Source of the DNA: Ulva prolifera
Lineage: Eukaryota; Chlorophyta; Ulvophyceae; Ulvales; Ulvaceae
Assembly (NCBI GenBank): GCA_023078555.1
Contig: CM041200.1
Span: forward strand, 5,174,936-5,238,935
Direction: 5' to 3'
Length of the DNA stretch: 64,000 nucleotides
Shown here: positions 1 through 13,172 of the stretch, one piece after another
Position numbering within the stretch: the stretch's first letter is position 1
How the letters are laid out: every line of letters starts with the position of its first letter
Notes under the pieces: model-generated
Told to the model about the DNA's origin: nothing
The model's database searches: none
The model's input: the letters and a program-made list of their open reading frames with translations, nothing else
Made by a program: the position numbers and the translations under genes

Positions 1-224
1 GAGCGTGACGGGGCCCTGGTCGATACAGCGCACGAGTGTGTACACAGCCACAACCTGAAAACAGACCCATTTACTCCTCTGCATGCTCAGCGTTAAATGT
101 GACTGTGCCAAATCAATCACGCCTTGGCAGCTATTCGAGTCTGTTGTGGATTCTTGAAAGTCAGGTTTGCCTGCCAAGCAATGCAAACCTCTTTGAACAA
201 CGACCCAGCAACTCTGTGAGGAAA

Positions 225-1607
225 ATGACTATGATTTTCTCGGCGCTGCTGCGAAACGGATCCTCAAAGCTGTCATTGTGGCGCCGGTCAGGAAGCTCTT
301 GCCTATCAGCTGGGACACATCGCGCATACAGCACACCTTTGCAAGGTGCGCCTCGGTGAGAAGGTTCCTCAGGTCGCGCGCGTGGCGTTGTTGGTGAGGG
401 CGATCGGAATGTTGGACGTTCTCTGCATGATCGTGCAGTATCCGTGGATGTTCTCGATGGTGATTTGGAAGGCGTGAGCGTACTGCAGCTCCAGAGACCG
501 GATGCCAGGAACGCCTTGGGGCGACAATTGATAACTGAATTGATACAGTGCTTGGACACCATCAGACAGGAGAAGAGTACTCGTGTGCTGCTGATCAAAA
601 GCTCTGTAGTGGGTGTTTTCTCTGCTGGGGCGGATCTGAAGGTATGAAATCTGTGGGACAGTGTGAACGCATGGCTACGAGGCTTTGGGCTCTGTGCAAG
701 AAGTACTGCTAATTCTGCTTTCAGGAAAGGGCGACCATGAGCCTGCAAGAAGCACAGGAGTTCGTGATGAAGTTGCGGAGCACATTCAGCACGATACAAA
801 ATCTATCCATGCCAACTGTTGCCCTTCTTCAAGGACCAGCATTGGGGGGCGGTGCTGAACTGGCTTTAGCTTGTGACTTCCGCGTGTGCAGTACGTCACT
901 TCGTTCCTGTGCATCGTCATCTTCGATATGATCAAACATGCACGAGCAGGAGTGCTGCACCAAATCGCTGATTTCCGGCACTCACACCTTGATCTTATTG
1001 CATTTATCATGTGCGATGTGTTGTTTACATGATGCTGGTGCAAAAAATGAGCATCATGGATCGCTTCAGAACAGGGTACTATGCAAGCTGTAGGCAGCAG
1101 CACCCGGTTTGCATGGCCCGAGACGCGACTAGGGATCATCCCTGGTGCGGGTGGTACGCAGAGGCTGCCACGTTTAATCGGGCCAACTAGGGCGAAGGAG
1201 CTGATTTTCACTGGACGAAATGTTGATGCACAAGAGGCTTTGAGTCTTGGGCTGGCTTGCAAAGTTCTTGGCTCAGAGACCGAGGCAGAGGAGGCAGCAT
1301 GCAAACTAGCAGGCGACATAGCTGCATCTGCGCCGGTGGCCCTACGTATGGCGAAAGCTGCCATCGATGATGGGTTTGCAGTTGATTTAGCAACTGGTCT
1401 CAAGATTGAAGAGCATTGCTATAGTCAGGTATGCCCAGCTTCCATCATCTGGAAAATGCTGTCTACCTTCTCGCTAGATCACTGTGGTCAGCTTCATACG
1501 TGGTCGCACTTCACCAGTACTGCTTGCAGACCTTGCGCACAGATGATAGATGGGAAGGTCTGCGAGCATTCAAGGAAAAACGCAAGCCGGTGTTTACTGG
1601 TGCATAA
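225..1607 (+). CDS. AUH: Enoyl-CoA hydratase, AUH-like (methylglutaconyl-CoA hydratase family)
   Basis: Crotonase-fold hydratase. AUH family members hydrate 3-methylglutaconyl-CoA in mitochondrial leucine breakdown. Proposed exons are 225-345, 439-641, 725-890, 1094-1428 and 1530-1607; all junctions are GT-AG and phase-consistent, giving 300 aa. Exon 1 (MTMIFSALLRNGSS...) is rich in Ser and Arg and looks like a mitochondrial presequence. Conserved blocks in order are FSAGADLKERA, the oxyanion-hole block GGGAELALACD, IIPGAGGTQRLPR with the catalytic-loop region, AKELIFTGR, and the C-terminal TDDRWEGLRAFKEKRKP. The AUH-type ending (EGLxAFKEKR) favours AUH over a general short-chain enoyl-CoA hydratase, but the substrate is inferred. 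Only 111 bp separate its stop from the convergent SNRNP40 stop. The first intron and start are the least certain parts. Confidence 0.85.
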
Positions 1608-1718
1608 ACACAAGGGGCACCTTTGGGTGGCAAGCATCCTTTCTAGTGCCTGGTGACGAATCCCGTGCAAACGTCGGCTAGCACTTTTGGATCTGTGGTG
1701 GCTCACTGATCCCATCAC

Positions 1719-3452
1719 TCATGGAGCAATTTCTCCCATGTACACCGTGCTGTCCGATGACGCAGATGCAATGATGGGCTCCTCTGGGTGGAACACAGCC
1801 TCGTTCACTGACCCCGAATGTCCTGGCAGTCGATACAATAGCTTCTCACTTTGGACCTCCCATATGCAGACCATCTTGTCCCCACTTCCCGCTGTCACCC
1901 GTTTCCCATCAGATGACCACGCGCATTTTAGCAAATGCCTCTCAAATGTGTGCTGATGTCCTTGCAGCACGTGCATGCATCGATTTGCAGGCGCAAATGG
2001 TCGGGCCTGCAAATACCCCAGTCCTGACACCAGGCGCAACAGCTGCCATGCTGCTGCAAAGTTCTGCATGTTTGCACAGAACAGACGAGTAGGGACCGTA
2101 CATCCCAAACGCGGAGTGTGTTATCCATGCTATTGGTCAGCAGATGTGTCCCTTCGGGATTCAATGATAAGCCGGTCACACTATCCCCGTGTCCTTGCAA
2201 ATTGAACGTGACGGCTTCTTTCCGGAGGTCCCACACCTGAAAGCAACTTGTACATGAGGGTAATGCCAAACCAAGCCCGCCAATGGCATGCTCTTAACAT
2301 GGCATGCATTCAGTGTAGAGCTGGCGATGCGCTGATGACATTCGACAGTCTCAACAACGCATCAGCTCATGTTGGCTGCAAAATAGGACGAAGCCATGTC
2401 ACAGCCATGCATCACTCACCTTCACCATGTTCTCGATGCCAGCTGAATACACTTGATCGCCTTCATCGCCAAAACAAACTGATAGAATCTGGTATTGATC
2501 CTCTAGCGTTTGTACGCTACGTTTACATCGCAAATCCCAGATCTGCATTAAAAAAAACCGCCTCAAAGATCATCGCAATGGTTGTCTACATGATATGCGA
2601 CATGCCTTTTGATCATGGCCCACTCACAAGTATACAGCTTCGGAAGGAATGCAACAACGATCCTCATGCAGCAGAGTTCGCCATTGTCCAAGCACGGAGC
2701 TGCTTCAGCAACAACGGTGTTCTTACCTTTATGAGCCCATCTTCTGCACCCGAGACAAGCAGGGGAGCACCCTTCCTCAAGAGGTGACATGAGTTGACGG
2801 TATCATTATGCTCAGACATTTTCTTCACCTGCTTGCCCATGGCCACATCCCATGCCCGCACAGTCTTATCTGGTGATGCTGTGACTATTCTTCTACTGTC
2901 TGCTGACCAGTGAAGCTCTAAGATTGCATTCTTGTGGCCGGACAGCACTGAAAAATTTTCACACTCTGTGTCAAACGCACGCCAAAGCCACACAGAGCGA
3001 TCAAGACCGGCGCTTGCGAACAAGTCACCATCTGGATTGAATTTACATGTGAACAGTTCTCCTTTATGCCCCTCCAGACGGATGATGGGGGCCTGTAACG
3101 ATGATGTTCTCTTGGGACCCTGCAACAGGAAACTGAGACTGCTGCGTGGTTGTTACCAGACCATGTGTAGATGCAAAAATTGTGTGCGTTGCGGTGGCAC
3201 AGTCAGATTCCGCCACTAACTTTGGCAGGCGAGGTGACTCCACTTCGCCAGATCCAATGACATAGTGGCCAGTGCTCAGTGTGGCCAGCCCCCGATCACG
3301 AGGAGGATGCCACTCCTCAGATATTGAAGAGGGTATCTGCTTACCTGTGGCGCCCCTGGCTTTCCCCCTGCGATGGCGACAGCATCTGTTCTGCTCTTCT
3401 TCACCAGCGCGGACGAAGGCGGATCGGCTTCCGCATCACGCTTGCCTGCCAT
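1719..3452 (-). CDS. SNRNP40: U5 snRNP 40 kDa WD40 protein (Prp8-binding)
   Basis: Beta-propeller subunit of the U5 small nuclear ribonucleoprotein, which binds Prp8 in the spliceosome. Exons on the minus strand are 3345-3452, 2727-3119, 2420-2542, 2102-2236 and 1719-2006, all phase 0, giving 348 aa; the human protein is about 357. WD repeats follow the human order: SSLQAPII then LEGHKGELFTCKFNPDGD, SGHKNAILELHWSADS, EHNDTVNSCHLLRKGAP, IENMVK, HGDSVTGLSLNPEGT, RPFAPANRC, PGHSGSVNEAVFHPEEP, and the C-terminus YMGEIAP. The basic N-terminus (MAGKRDAEADPP...) is short, as in the family. I chose the ATG at 3452; an in-frame GTG lies three codons upstream. The exon 4 donor (GAT|GTACGG) was chosen to restore WDxRPFAP. 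Confidence 0.9.
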
Positions 3453-4779
3453 TTCCCCCACTCAAACGTATCAAGATCGACGTAATGCTTCTCCCCACAT
3501 GCGATTAGATGTGCCCGTTCCCCTGCAAACTAAGGGTGGTGGACGGCTCAGTTTGAAGATCAGCACAAACTGGTTACCGAAAGCAATACATGACATGTCA
3601 TGCAGTAGCACTAGCAGGCAAGCTTCTCAGCTTCGACGAGCGCGTAGTGCATGGGGTAGTCTCAAACCACGCCTAGTCGCACCGACGCCACGGGATGTGG
3701 CGGTCAGCTTTCGTGCGCAGCTGTGCACAATTTGGTGTGTACGGCACTGCGCGCTGCCGGTCAATCGTGACCGCACGGCATCTGGCAAACCTCAAGGGAT
3801 GCTTGGACCACTGAATTGCATGTGCACACCAACTTAGGTATGTGGCCACTGTTAAGCCCGGCTATGTTTCTCTAGCTTGTGGTGTCAGTCTTCAGCAATC
3901 TAATCACCAGCACAGTCCATGCATTTATGGTGTATGCACATCGCCTTGCCCAACCCCAGCCTGTTCAAGAGTTTGCATACAGCTGTCAGCGCTGTATGCA
4001 TTCCCACGACCACCAGGACATTACCTGATTCATGCTCACTGAAGACAGTGTTACACCTCCGTAGCCACAGAAAGTGTTCCGTGCACAGCAATTGCTGTTT
4101 TCCACACGCATCTCTGCAGCAGGGGTGCTTGCTCAACACATAGCCACTTAATGTGCCCGTGCCTTCTGGGTATAGCCCTGTAGCTAGCTTGAAGTGCACT
4201 CTCTTACCGCACCTCCACACAGCAGACTTCACCCCCGCGCCACTTCAGCACATCCAAAACGCAGCGATGCATGACCTGGCCGGCACACACACTAATGCTG
4301 ATACATGCTGTCATGGGCATCATCCCCCGGATTGTGCTCCTGGACACGATCCGTCCTGGCGGGCATGCAGAATGGCGGGCCACGATCCAGCTGCTGCAGA
4401 CCAACTCCACTCGGCCGCACTTTGCTACCATCTACCAGCTGGTAGCTGCGGACGGACTGGTCAGGGCCAGTGGCGCAGCCGTCATGCTGCAATTAGTGCC
4501 GCGCGAGATATCGTGCAGCAAGCGAACTTGCACCGCACCCTGCACGCATCACGCACACCGGCTGACTGAATCTCGGACGCAGTGCAGCAGGAGCCAGCCC
4601 ACTCAAGCTGCAGCACCTCCGGAACAAGCGGCATACCCGTGAGCCTCCGCCGCACATGCACCGTGCGCCGTCACCTCTGCAACACGCAGTCTGGGACGCT
4701 CAGCTGCCAGTCTGATACAGCAGGCCACCCAGCAGCGTCTGCCACAGCGCGGGCCCTAAGCTGCAGTCGCTCGCCTCAG
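3453..4779. other. Intergenic, no gene recognised
   Basis: About 1.3 kb between the start of SNRNP40 and the stop of the RPI4-like gene. It should hold the SNRNP40 promoter and the 3' UTR of the next gene. Open frames here are short, overlap in several frames and resemble no family I recognise. Confidence 0.4.
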
Positions 4780-6655
4780 TTACGCGCTCTGCCCCTGTTC
4801 CTGTTCCGTGTCAGCCTGGACTCTTGCCTCCTGCAACTGCTCCTTCGAGAAGACGGCGAGCTTCGCATCGGCGCTGCGGCCAGAGATGGCCACGTGCGTG
4901 GCGACGCCCTCCATCAGGCCCACGGACATCGCGCCTGGGACTGCCATGATCTCCTGTGCGAGCTGCTCATACGGCACTGTCGAATCTTCCACCAGGCAGA
5001 AGTCCCCATCTGCAGACCAGACAAAGGTGTGTCGTACAGTGTGCACTTGATGGCGAACTCGCCAGCCATACCCAGCCGCGGGCTTTCACAGTGTGGGCGA
5101 TCCTGCCACGGCATTCAGACCTCAACGCCCAGAATAGACTATGCGGCAGATGCGGCAAGGCCCCCACTGTTGGGAGTGAGTCTTCCGTGCTGTTGCCATG
5201 TCGAGCAGTAGCTTGGGCAAAGCGATGACCGGCAGTGCAGGAACAGAGCTGCCCATAGGCAGCGACAGACACCGAAATGACCAGGCAGCGACGATCGCCA
5301 TAACCACAATCCCCGGGAGTGGAATAGGAGACGCACAGAACTGGATATCGATGATGGTACTGCCATCGGCAGACACGTAGGGATTGGGGTCTCCTTTGGG
5401 GGATGTAGCGGGTGTTGCATCTGCTGTACGCCTCCTGCACACCCTGATGAGTCTGCGATGCATGGCCGTACAGCTTCTATGTAGACACGCGATCATCCAG
5501 GCCGAGGCATGTGCCTGGCCACAATGCTGAAGGGCCGCTGCCCACATTCAAGTGGCTGAAAGGTGGGGCCGGATAAGCTACTGGGGTGGCAATGTGCTGT
5601 GATCAATCGGGCGAAGGAAAGAACGACAGGAAATAATGAGATGTGCAGGAGGGTGGCAGGCAGAAATGGGGGCCTTGGTGTGGTGTGGCCTAAAAGCGGA
5701 GACGACGCCTGAAGTGCATGTGCGGGCACCCCTACATCGGCAGGATTACTCGTCACTGCGGGGCTGATCTGATCCGTCTCGCGATCGCGGATGGCCTGCG
5801 TGGGTGTTCTGGACTGCGTCATGGGGTGACCCACCAGATCTCTGCATCACCCACGAAGATGTCATCGATTTGCTCCGCAGCATCCTCCCAGACTTCATTC
5901 TGAAGCAAGACAGGGAGGTCCCTCCCGAGCCTATCTACAGCCTACAAGCATAACAGAATGGTCAACTGTCGATTTATCCACCTGTAGCCACCCCAGCACA
6001 TGTAGATGCATGGGCATGGAACATGGCAACTGAGCAGCAATTTAAAGTAGCGCCGGCACAAGCGTGTGCTCTGTGCCATGACCCACCTGCTCTTCAGATG
6101 ACAGCAGCGCCACAAAGGTCTTCGCTTTCTTTGCCACAGCCCGAAATCTTGGAATCTGTGGTTGAGCCGGCTCTCGCCGACGGCCGAAAACAAACGGCAG
6201 CTGGGGGCTAGACACGTCGACCTCATCTACATCTGAGAACATGACGTCAATCTGCAACACAGAAACATGTTTGTTTTCAATTCGGTCGGGGTGCATGCTA
6301 CTCCATGCGGAGCCGCGTCAAGTGCTACTATATGCATGCCCGCCTGCACGTTCTGCCTTGGAGGGCTGATCCATGGCTGCTATGGGAGATGCCTTCGAGG
6401 CCATTCGAAGGGTGGGCGATGAGTGCAGACACACGCACCACCTGTACGTCTGCGGATGGCACTTGCGGCACCCCGACAAACGCCGCCTCACTTGCTGCTG
6501 CATCGCATGAGGGCACAATGCTAACATTTTGCAGGCCACCTTCTCTCAAGCGCTCGCCGATTTCTTGGATGATGGCCGTACACAGCTCCCCAGAGTCCAC
6601 CGCCACGGTGGTCTTGCTTTGCACAAACTGACCTACTAGCTCCCTGGCTACGACC
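4780..6655 (-). CDS. Ribose-5-phosphate isomerase-like protein (plant RPI4-like), 5' end unresolved
   Basis: Member of the RpiA superfamily, which interconverts ribose-5-phosphate and ribulose-5-phosphate. Phase-consistent minus-strand exons are 6442-6655, 6087-6251, 5835-5941, 5337-5434 and 4780-5009. Exon 6442-6655 begins one base into a codon, so at least one upstream exon with the start and probably a transit peptide is missing from this model. Blocks in order are VVARELVGQFV, VAVDSGELCTAIIQEIG (where RpiA has a GTGST phosphate loop), IDVMFSDVDEVD (RpiA DGADExD), FVFGRRREPAQP (where RpiA has KGGG), QIDDIFVGDAEIW, PYVSADGSTIIDIQF, and VPGAMSVGLMEGVATHVAI. The pattern matches, from memory, the divergent chloroplast RPI4 group better than catalytic RPI1-3. 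Loss of the phosphate loop and the KGGG lysine makes normal isomerase activity doubtful. Confidence 0.72.
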
Positions 6656-8144
6656 CTGTATTTGCAATATACTCAGCGCTAGCGTCAAGGGTCTTTTCTC
6701 GGGTCCAATACACCGCATGCAGCAGTGACATGTCAACATAGCATGCAGCGCACCGTGCAGCAGATCCACTGGCTTCACCGTCTGGAGTGGCCTGGCATGA
6801 CGACATCGGCCGAGCAGATGACCGCTGTACACGATGTGCTGGTATTCCGTGGACATGCCCGGCCCGTATCTTATCTGGGCAGAGGCATGCTCCCGGTGTC
6901 GTTGAAAATACCCTCGGGTGGTCAGCGGCACTCACTCGAGACCAACTGATGTAGCAGCACTGTCGAGATGCAACGCGCATCTTTCAGTGAAATTCTCTCC
7001 ACTTGTGATCGCTGGTACCTCGTGAGATGTTGAGGTACGTCCCAGTGATCGCGTGCCGAATTGGCCAAAGCAACGGCTGCCAGGTTGTTCTACGACTGCC
7101 AAAGCAGAAATGGCCCACGTCAGGGTTTACGACATTAAATCATTATGGCCTTTGTGCATGGCAGGATGATGTATCGGCCGATCGAGCACAGTAATTCGAA
7201 GCACACCATGCATGCCGCGCCAGGGCGAACGAAAGTTCCAGTAGGTGCACGAAAGTGTTCCTAGCCTAGAACGAACATTCAGATCCGGATGTATTGTGCA
7301 TTGCAAGCGAATCGCGGCTCGCTGCGATTCAGCGTATAGCAAGAACAGACCCATGCACGTACAAATCAGGGCAGCAACCCGCTGCAGCTGCGCGCCATTG
7401 CCAACGGTCAAATGAATCAGCAGAGGCAAAAACAGCCACCTCTCGCTGGCATGCGGTCAGCGAGCGCCAGGCAGTGAGCTGTTGCGTGCACATGGGTATT
7501 GGCGAGCTGATGCTATCTGGGCTTGGAAGCGGGTGAATTGGACAGCTTGGTGGTCATTGTGGTTGCGTAGTTCAGTGCCGCGGCGTCGAGCGGTCACCGA
7601 GCCCGACATGTTCGGATGGCAGCACCAAGAAGCCAAGCCCGACGCAACAGATTGCTACAGATGAGCGCCGTGTCGCGAGCTGGAAGGCTGCTGTTTTTGA
7701 TAGGCTTCGATATGCTCGTCAAGCGTTCAGAAGATGTGCCTGTCGCGCGCTTGATGGAAACAGTGATTGCGAAAGCTTTGACACAGACGACCGCACGAGT
7801 AGCTGCTGTCAAGTCTTTGTAACCCTCCTGGTGATCGGTGGCGGCGGCCGGCAACGCTGTCTATGTTAAAAAGCGATTCTCCTGGGGGGCCTAGGCTTGG
7901 AACACTAACGAATTGGCACAGGTTCATCGGGGCGAACGAGCACAGCCTCGCTTGTGGGGAATCAGCATCGACGTGCTTCAATGTTATGACAAGGCACTTT
8001 GGGTCACAGTGTGGTAGTCTAGACATTCTACAGTCCGTGTCAAAGGGATCGCACAGTCGCCGTGCCCTGCGTTTTGACTGTCACCGCCAGGCAGATATAC
8101 AGTCAGGGCTCATGATAATCTTAACGATTCAACACGAACGAATA
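6656..8144. other. Intergenic, probably with the 5' exon of the RPI4-like gene
   Basis: About 1.5 kb upstream of the RPI4-like gene and downstream of the WDR76 stop. The missing first exon of the RPI4-like gene is expected in the first few hundred bases. A candidate ORF starts at about 6967 on the minus strand, but its donor does not match the reading phase of the next exon. Nothing else here is recognisable. Confidence 0.3.
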
Positions 8145-11100
8145 CTATTGTACACTGCAGGATCGACTGCCACTCAACATGTCCGCGTTGGCACCTGCAT
8201 TCTTAACAGGCGCAGCAGGCGGGCTCCATAGGTGGACTCGCCCACTGCTGGTTGCAGCAGCCACCACTCCGTTGCTTCTGTCGACAGCCAGACGAGATGG
8301 AATGGCTGTCATAAACTCACTTCGAAGAACATGTGCGCTAGTGGCCTCCTCTATGCTGGCCCATGCACAGAGTCCTCTGCTCATGTCTCCACAAAAAACA
8401 CTGTCCCCGTCTGGACCCCACTGGGCACGAAAGGGTGATATCCACCTCCCAGTCTGATTGTTGTGCCGCCACTTCGTTTTTTGCTCCCACTTGTCCCCAT
8501 TCAATTTCCAGACACATACTGTGTTGTCATATGATGTGGAAACAATGCGCCGTGACGCAGCATCAAAGTATGCACCTGCATGAACATGCTGCAATGGCCC
8601 ATCATGATAGCTGCAGCCCACACAGATCAATTTTGCTGCTTGTAGCGCACCTGATGGACTCATGATGAGTACCTAGCTGGAACACAAATGCCAGGCATAC
8701 ATACTAGTACTAGTACAGCTGCGAAGAGGATCGCACCATGGCAGGACTTTGTGTGAAAAAGCTCCGCAACAGGCTTCAATGCAGCATTCTTCTTGCTGCC
8801 TTGGCGCATCATTCGCATGTCCCAGATTTTAACAGATGTATCTGAGCTACTGGTCACAAGATCATGCCCGCTGGAAGCTCCCTCAGGAGCGCAATGGATA
8901 GTGTTAATCCTTTTGGTATGTAATAGCATCGACTGCAGGCTGCCTGGGGTGGTTGTGACCCGCCTGTCTGAAATCGACAGGTGTCCCTGCATCCGCAGAA
9001 GCATGAGAGCTGCACGCGCTCCAACAAATCAGGACCAGCTGCTGCATCACAATGGAACCAATGATGCAGAATTTGATCATGCAAGTCATGGTACCATCTG
9101 CTGGGCCGCCGCCTAGCAGTGCCTGGAGATCAGTGGGTAATTTCCTGATTTCTATTCGTTGCCCATGGGCATCGGAAGCCTGACGCAGAGTCATGGTCTG
9201 TTTTAAAGCGCCTCAGCGGCATGGCAGCTTGGCCTCATGGTCCAACCTCGAACACGGTGTGTCGAGGATGAAAACATGCCGCAGCCGCACCCCAAATGTT
9301 GGCGCAGGGGATACGGCCGCTGTCAACGAAACACTGCAGATGCACCCACCCGCGGGCACGTGTTACTGGTGCCGAGCACCGAAATGCATGACTCACGCAC
9401 CGCATCAAAAGCCAACAGCAACATGTTCTGCCCGTGTGCTCCCATAGCGGAAAAGCCGTCGACATCGTCTCTTCTGAGCACTGTCCAGGTTGCTGCGCCC
9501 ACATCTAGGAGCCTCACCGTGCCATCATAAGCAGCGGTCACCAGGTTGCCATCAAGCCAGCACAGTGCAGATGCATATGCATCATGCGGGTGGAGCAGGA
9601 GAACACCATCTTCTGCCAGGTCAGTCATAGAATCTGGATTCCACGGATCTGTCCCCCAGAGGCCCACCTGCAATATGCCTGCAAGGTCAGACCATCCTGC
9701 TGCGGCATGCACGCTTGGTCCACAAAATCTCTGACAAAGCGCTGGTAGAACACAGAGCAGGTGGCTGCATGATGTTGCATGCGCCCCAGTCGCTGTGTCA
9801 AAAAGACAAGCATACACTCAGGCGAATCAGTGCACGCTGGCAGCTGCTGGGTCGAGTCGGCGGGCACCAAGTTGGTTGATTTTCAGCGAACAAGCACATG
9901 CTAGACTAGGTTGCATGATCTGCAAAGACATGTACCTGGCCTCGTTTGTCACATGCGGCAATGACACATCGACGATCGCCTGTCGTGGGCATGAACCTCA
10001 TATCAACAATTGCATCCTTTACGACTTTCGCCACATTGCCTTCCCTGAGTGACAAGCTCATCGCGCCGCAATTCCGTGGCCTCGAATGTTTGTTGGCTTC
10101 CTGACTTGACTCGACGTACTTGGCAGTACTCAAGCATTTCAGGAAGCGATGAGTTCCAATGTCATCGCAGTTCACTGCCTCGATTGCCTGCGGGACACCT
10201 GCACAATGTCTCTAGCCCATCATGTAAGTGACCCCCAGACACCAGCTCTGTACATACTACATACAGCTGCTCGTGTGCGGTGCATACGCTTCTTCAGGCA
10301 TGCTAGCTACAGCAGATCTTCTGAAGCATTCAATGACACACTGAAGTAATGCTACGTTGTATGTGTGACCCGGGAAATGCTCCGCCTACATCGACACTGC
10401 GTGCTTGTACAGGACAGGTACTTGCACGCACCAATTGGAATTTCTGGCTCGGCGGCATCTGTCCCTGGAGTGCCTGCAGCTTCCCCAGCAGTCCTGGACC
10501 GCCCAGAAGGATTTTGCAGCACCAATCTACAAAGCCAACGACATAATTCAGATGCCACCTTGTGAGTTCCATTTGGTGTCCACATATATGTGGGTGAGTA
10601 TACACAGATCTTGAATACAAACACCGGGAACATAGAATCAACGGCCGCACATTCCCTTTCTGGTCACTTCCAGGCCAGCTGCACATCGTTGCGAATGTTC
10701 ATCTAGACCGCTAGCTCTTGTCCTCCGCTGTGACGGTGGGACAGGAGCAGTCTTTTTTTGTACATGTGCTTTCTTGACACCTTTGGTGCTTCCAGTATTC
10801 GGCTTGGGGCGCTTCAGAACTGCAAAGTCATCCGCCAGGGATGCAAGCTCAGACAGTCTGGCTGCATTTGCGCGAATCTTTGCCTGCAACAGTGTCGTTG
10901 GTAAACTGCAACGTATGGTCCATCGCAGTGTCAGCTTCGTGCCCACGGCACCATTACGCTGACCGATTACATGACTGGACAGAAAGGAACATACTAGTCG
11001 CTGTTGCTGAAAATCTGGGACAGCCAAATCAGTTGGACGCTTGTTCTCCTGTTGTGGAGCATTGTCAGAGGCATGCGAGCTCGTTTCAAGAGCTGGGCAT

Positions 11101-11153
11101 GACTCTAGATGTGTTGGGCTGCCTTTCAGCCGTGCAGATCGCCTTGCGACCAT
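8145..11153 (-). CDS. WDR76: WD repeat protein WDR76/CMR1
   Basis: WD40 protein of the WDR76/yeast Cmr1 family, a nuclear DNA-damage-associated and ubiquitin-ligase-associated factor. Confident minus-strand exons are 10995-11153, an exon starting at 10883, an exon ending at 9936, 9401-9667, 8737-8986 and 8145-8575. The junctions I could test (9936/9667, 9401/8986, 8737/8575, 10995/10883) keep phase. The N-terminus MVARRSARLKG is basic, and QQQRLAKIRANAARLSELA matches the family's leading helix. The propeller follows: DAIVDMRFMP, ACDKRGQVGLWGTDPW, AYDGTVRLLD, LVTSSSDTSVKIWDMR, CHGAYFDAASRRIVSTSYD, and the diagnostic RHNNQTGRWISPFRAQW. The exons between 10883 and 9936 are not resolved; a Ser/Pro-rich stretch around 10350-10600 may belong to them. 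The C-terminus after VHLWSPP is short and plain. Confidence 0.82.
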
Positions 11154-13172
11154 GGACGGAATGTACCGGATCTACTGAGTAAGAGTTTGCCAGACGTCAG
11201 CGCATGAGCGGCCTTGATCTCCTGCCTACACAGCAGAGTTCCTCTCGTCCTTTCTCTTGCAGGCCAAACAGCACATTTTGGAATGTCAGGTGCAAGTTCT
11301 GCAGGAAAATTGACGTTTTATTTGCTAATCGTGAATAGCTCATGTTCACAGAGCTGTTTGAAGGATGATGGCTCCATACAGCTTTGCAATGCCCTGCGAT
11401 CGGTTCTGAGAGACAATAGAACCTAGCAGGCTTATTGACTTGGCGTTGGATAGGTCAAGAAATGAAATGCAAGACATGTAAATCCAAACATAAGAAAAAC
11501 TGCGACTTACGTCGGAAAACGGAATGTCTGTCAAGCGCTCGCCTTGACTGCACGCATGGGTTGGCCGGTGCAACAAAGAGTGAAGTGAGTAGATAAACAC
11601 GCCACAACGCAAGGACACTGAATAATATAGTGACTTGCGATGCGCAACAGGACAGAACGCCCCCGATCGTTTTATTGTGGCGAGCGCGCACCCACTGTGT
11701 GGAGGGCACTGAGCGTGGTCCACTTGAATGATGGTTCACTTACTGGCCACGTATAGTTCGACGCTGCCCGGTACAGAATACCGCATGTGAGCTTCAGTAT
11801 AACAAGGCCATCATGTGGAATGATTTTTTCTGTCACGTGGCGTCGCACAGGAAAATTGGCGCAGCATGCGTGTGTGCCAAAGACAGCCAGGTGTAGACCA
11901 AGCGGTAACGCAAATCTCCTCAACAAAGCACAATGCAAACAAAACGTATAAAAATCTAGTAAGTGCTGGTGCCCTGCATTGGCCGCTGTTTTGTCCTGAA
12001 CGTTGATGCTGGCGGAACACAGTGACAAGGCGAGGGATGGTGACAGTTGCAGCAGATGCCAAATTATCCTTTCATGAGATAGGTGGGTGCGGACATGATA
12101 ATGCAGCCGTAGATTTTCGATTGATTGCAGCGCTTGTTCTCTGGAACGCTTTGTGTGCCACTCGTCGTGGTCCACGTTCGCAAGTTCAAAGCGACCAGAT
12201 CCATGCATATGCCGCTGCTACCGTGGTATTACTCGATGCATTTGAAGCACCCACGCATGACTGACGACATTGCGCATCTCATACATGTCTCTTCCTGCTA
12301 TACACGCCGTACTTTATAGTTGGGATCAGAAGGACCATCACGCCAGCGTGTCCTGCTGCGGTGAAGTATGTTGCGTCCAGTTATATGACTGTAGGCTGTT
12401 CACCATGAGTGCTGAGCAGCAGTAGCTGCTAATTATTACCTGTGTTGGATCAGGACAATCCGGTTGTTGAGGTCGCAATAATCGTTGCGCCTCGACCAAC
12501 TGGTGTTCAATGATGCATGTCAAAAATCAATGATGGGCTTGCTCTGGCGCAGTAAAAAGACAGTTGGGTCCGAAGGTATGCCATCCGGTTCTTTCTTCTG
12601 TGCGATTTGTCTACTTCCCCGATTGCAGCCTCCTGAAGCTCGCTCGCTGTCAGATGTAGATGGACAGCGAGTAAGCATGCATCCCTTGATGACGGCAGTC
12701 TATCAGTACATAGCTTGTAGGAAAAGTCTGACATTCTGCTTTTCGCGCTGCTGTTACCTGCGATGCTTTTCGTGTGCACGCGCGCTCGCGAGCTCTGCAT
12801 CACGTAGGCTTCGCACGTTTCGCATCTTCCCTCGGAATTGGTCCCGACTGCAAGGATTACATTCAAGGCATCATGATGACATTATCACGCATGTCCAGTG
12901 TGCTGTGAGGTGTCTCTGATGTTGACCGGTGCCAAAGTCGCCCGTGCCTCGTCGTCATGTACCTGATATCGAATATTTGGCATACCGCACAAGCGCGAGT
13001 TCGGCCGTGGCACAGTTCCTACACAAATTATTCTCCAGTCGTCGTCGTTGCGGTGTGGTTGTCCGCGAGGGCACGAGCATCTCTCGTTGCGCTACCTACG
13101 ACCGGAACTTCGTACGACGTTAGGTCAATCCGGTAACGGTGCAATCTAGATAATGTAGGCTGTAGTAACCAC
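11154..13172. other. Intergenic between divergent genes, no gene recognised
   Basis: About 2 kb between the WDR76 start (minus) and the ankyrin gene (plus), so it likely carries both promoters. ORFs of 120-180 codons at 11672-12208 (minus) and 12485-12919 (plus) match nothing I recognise. A 5' exon of the ankyrin gene could lie near 12930-13120. Confidence 0.3.

Noticed and set aside
11672..12208. 178-codon minus-strand ORF upstream of WDR76
   Set aside because: No recognisable domain and no phase-compatible splice partners; probably chance.
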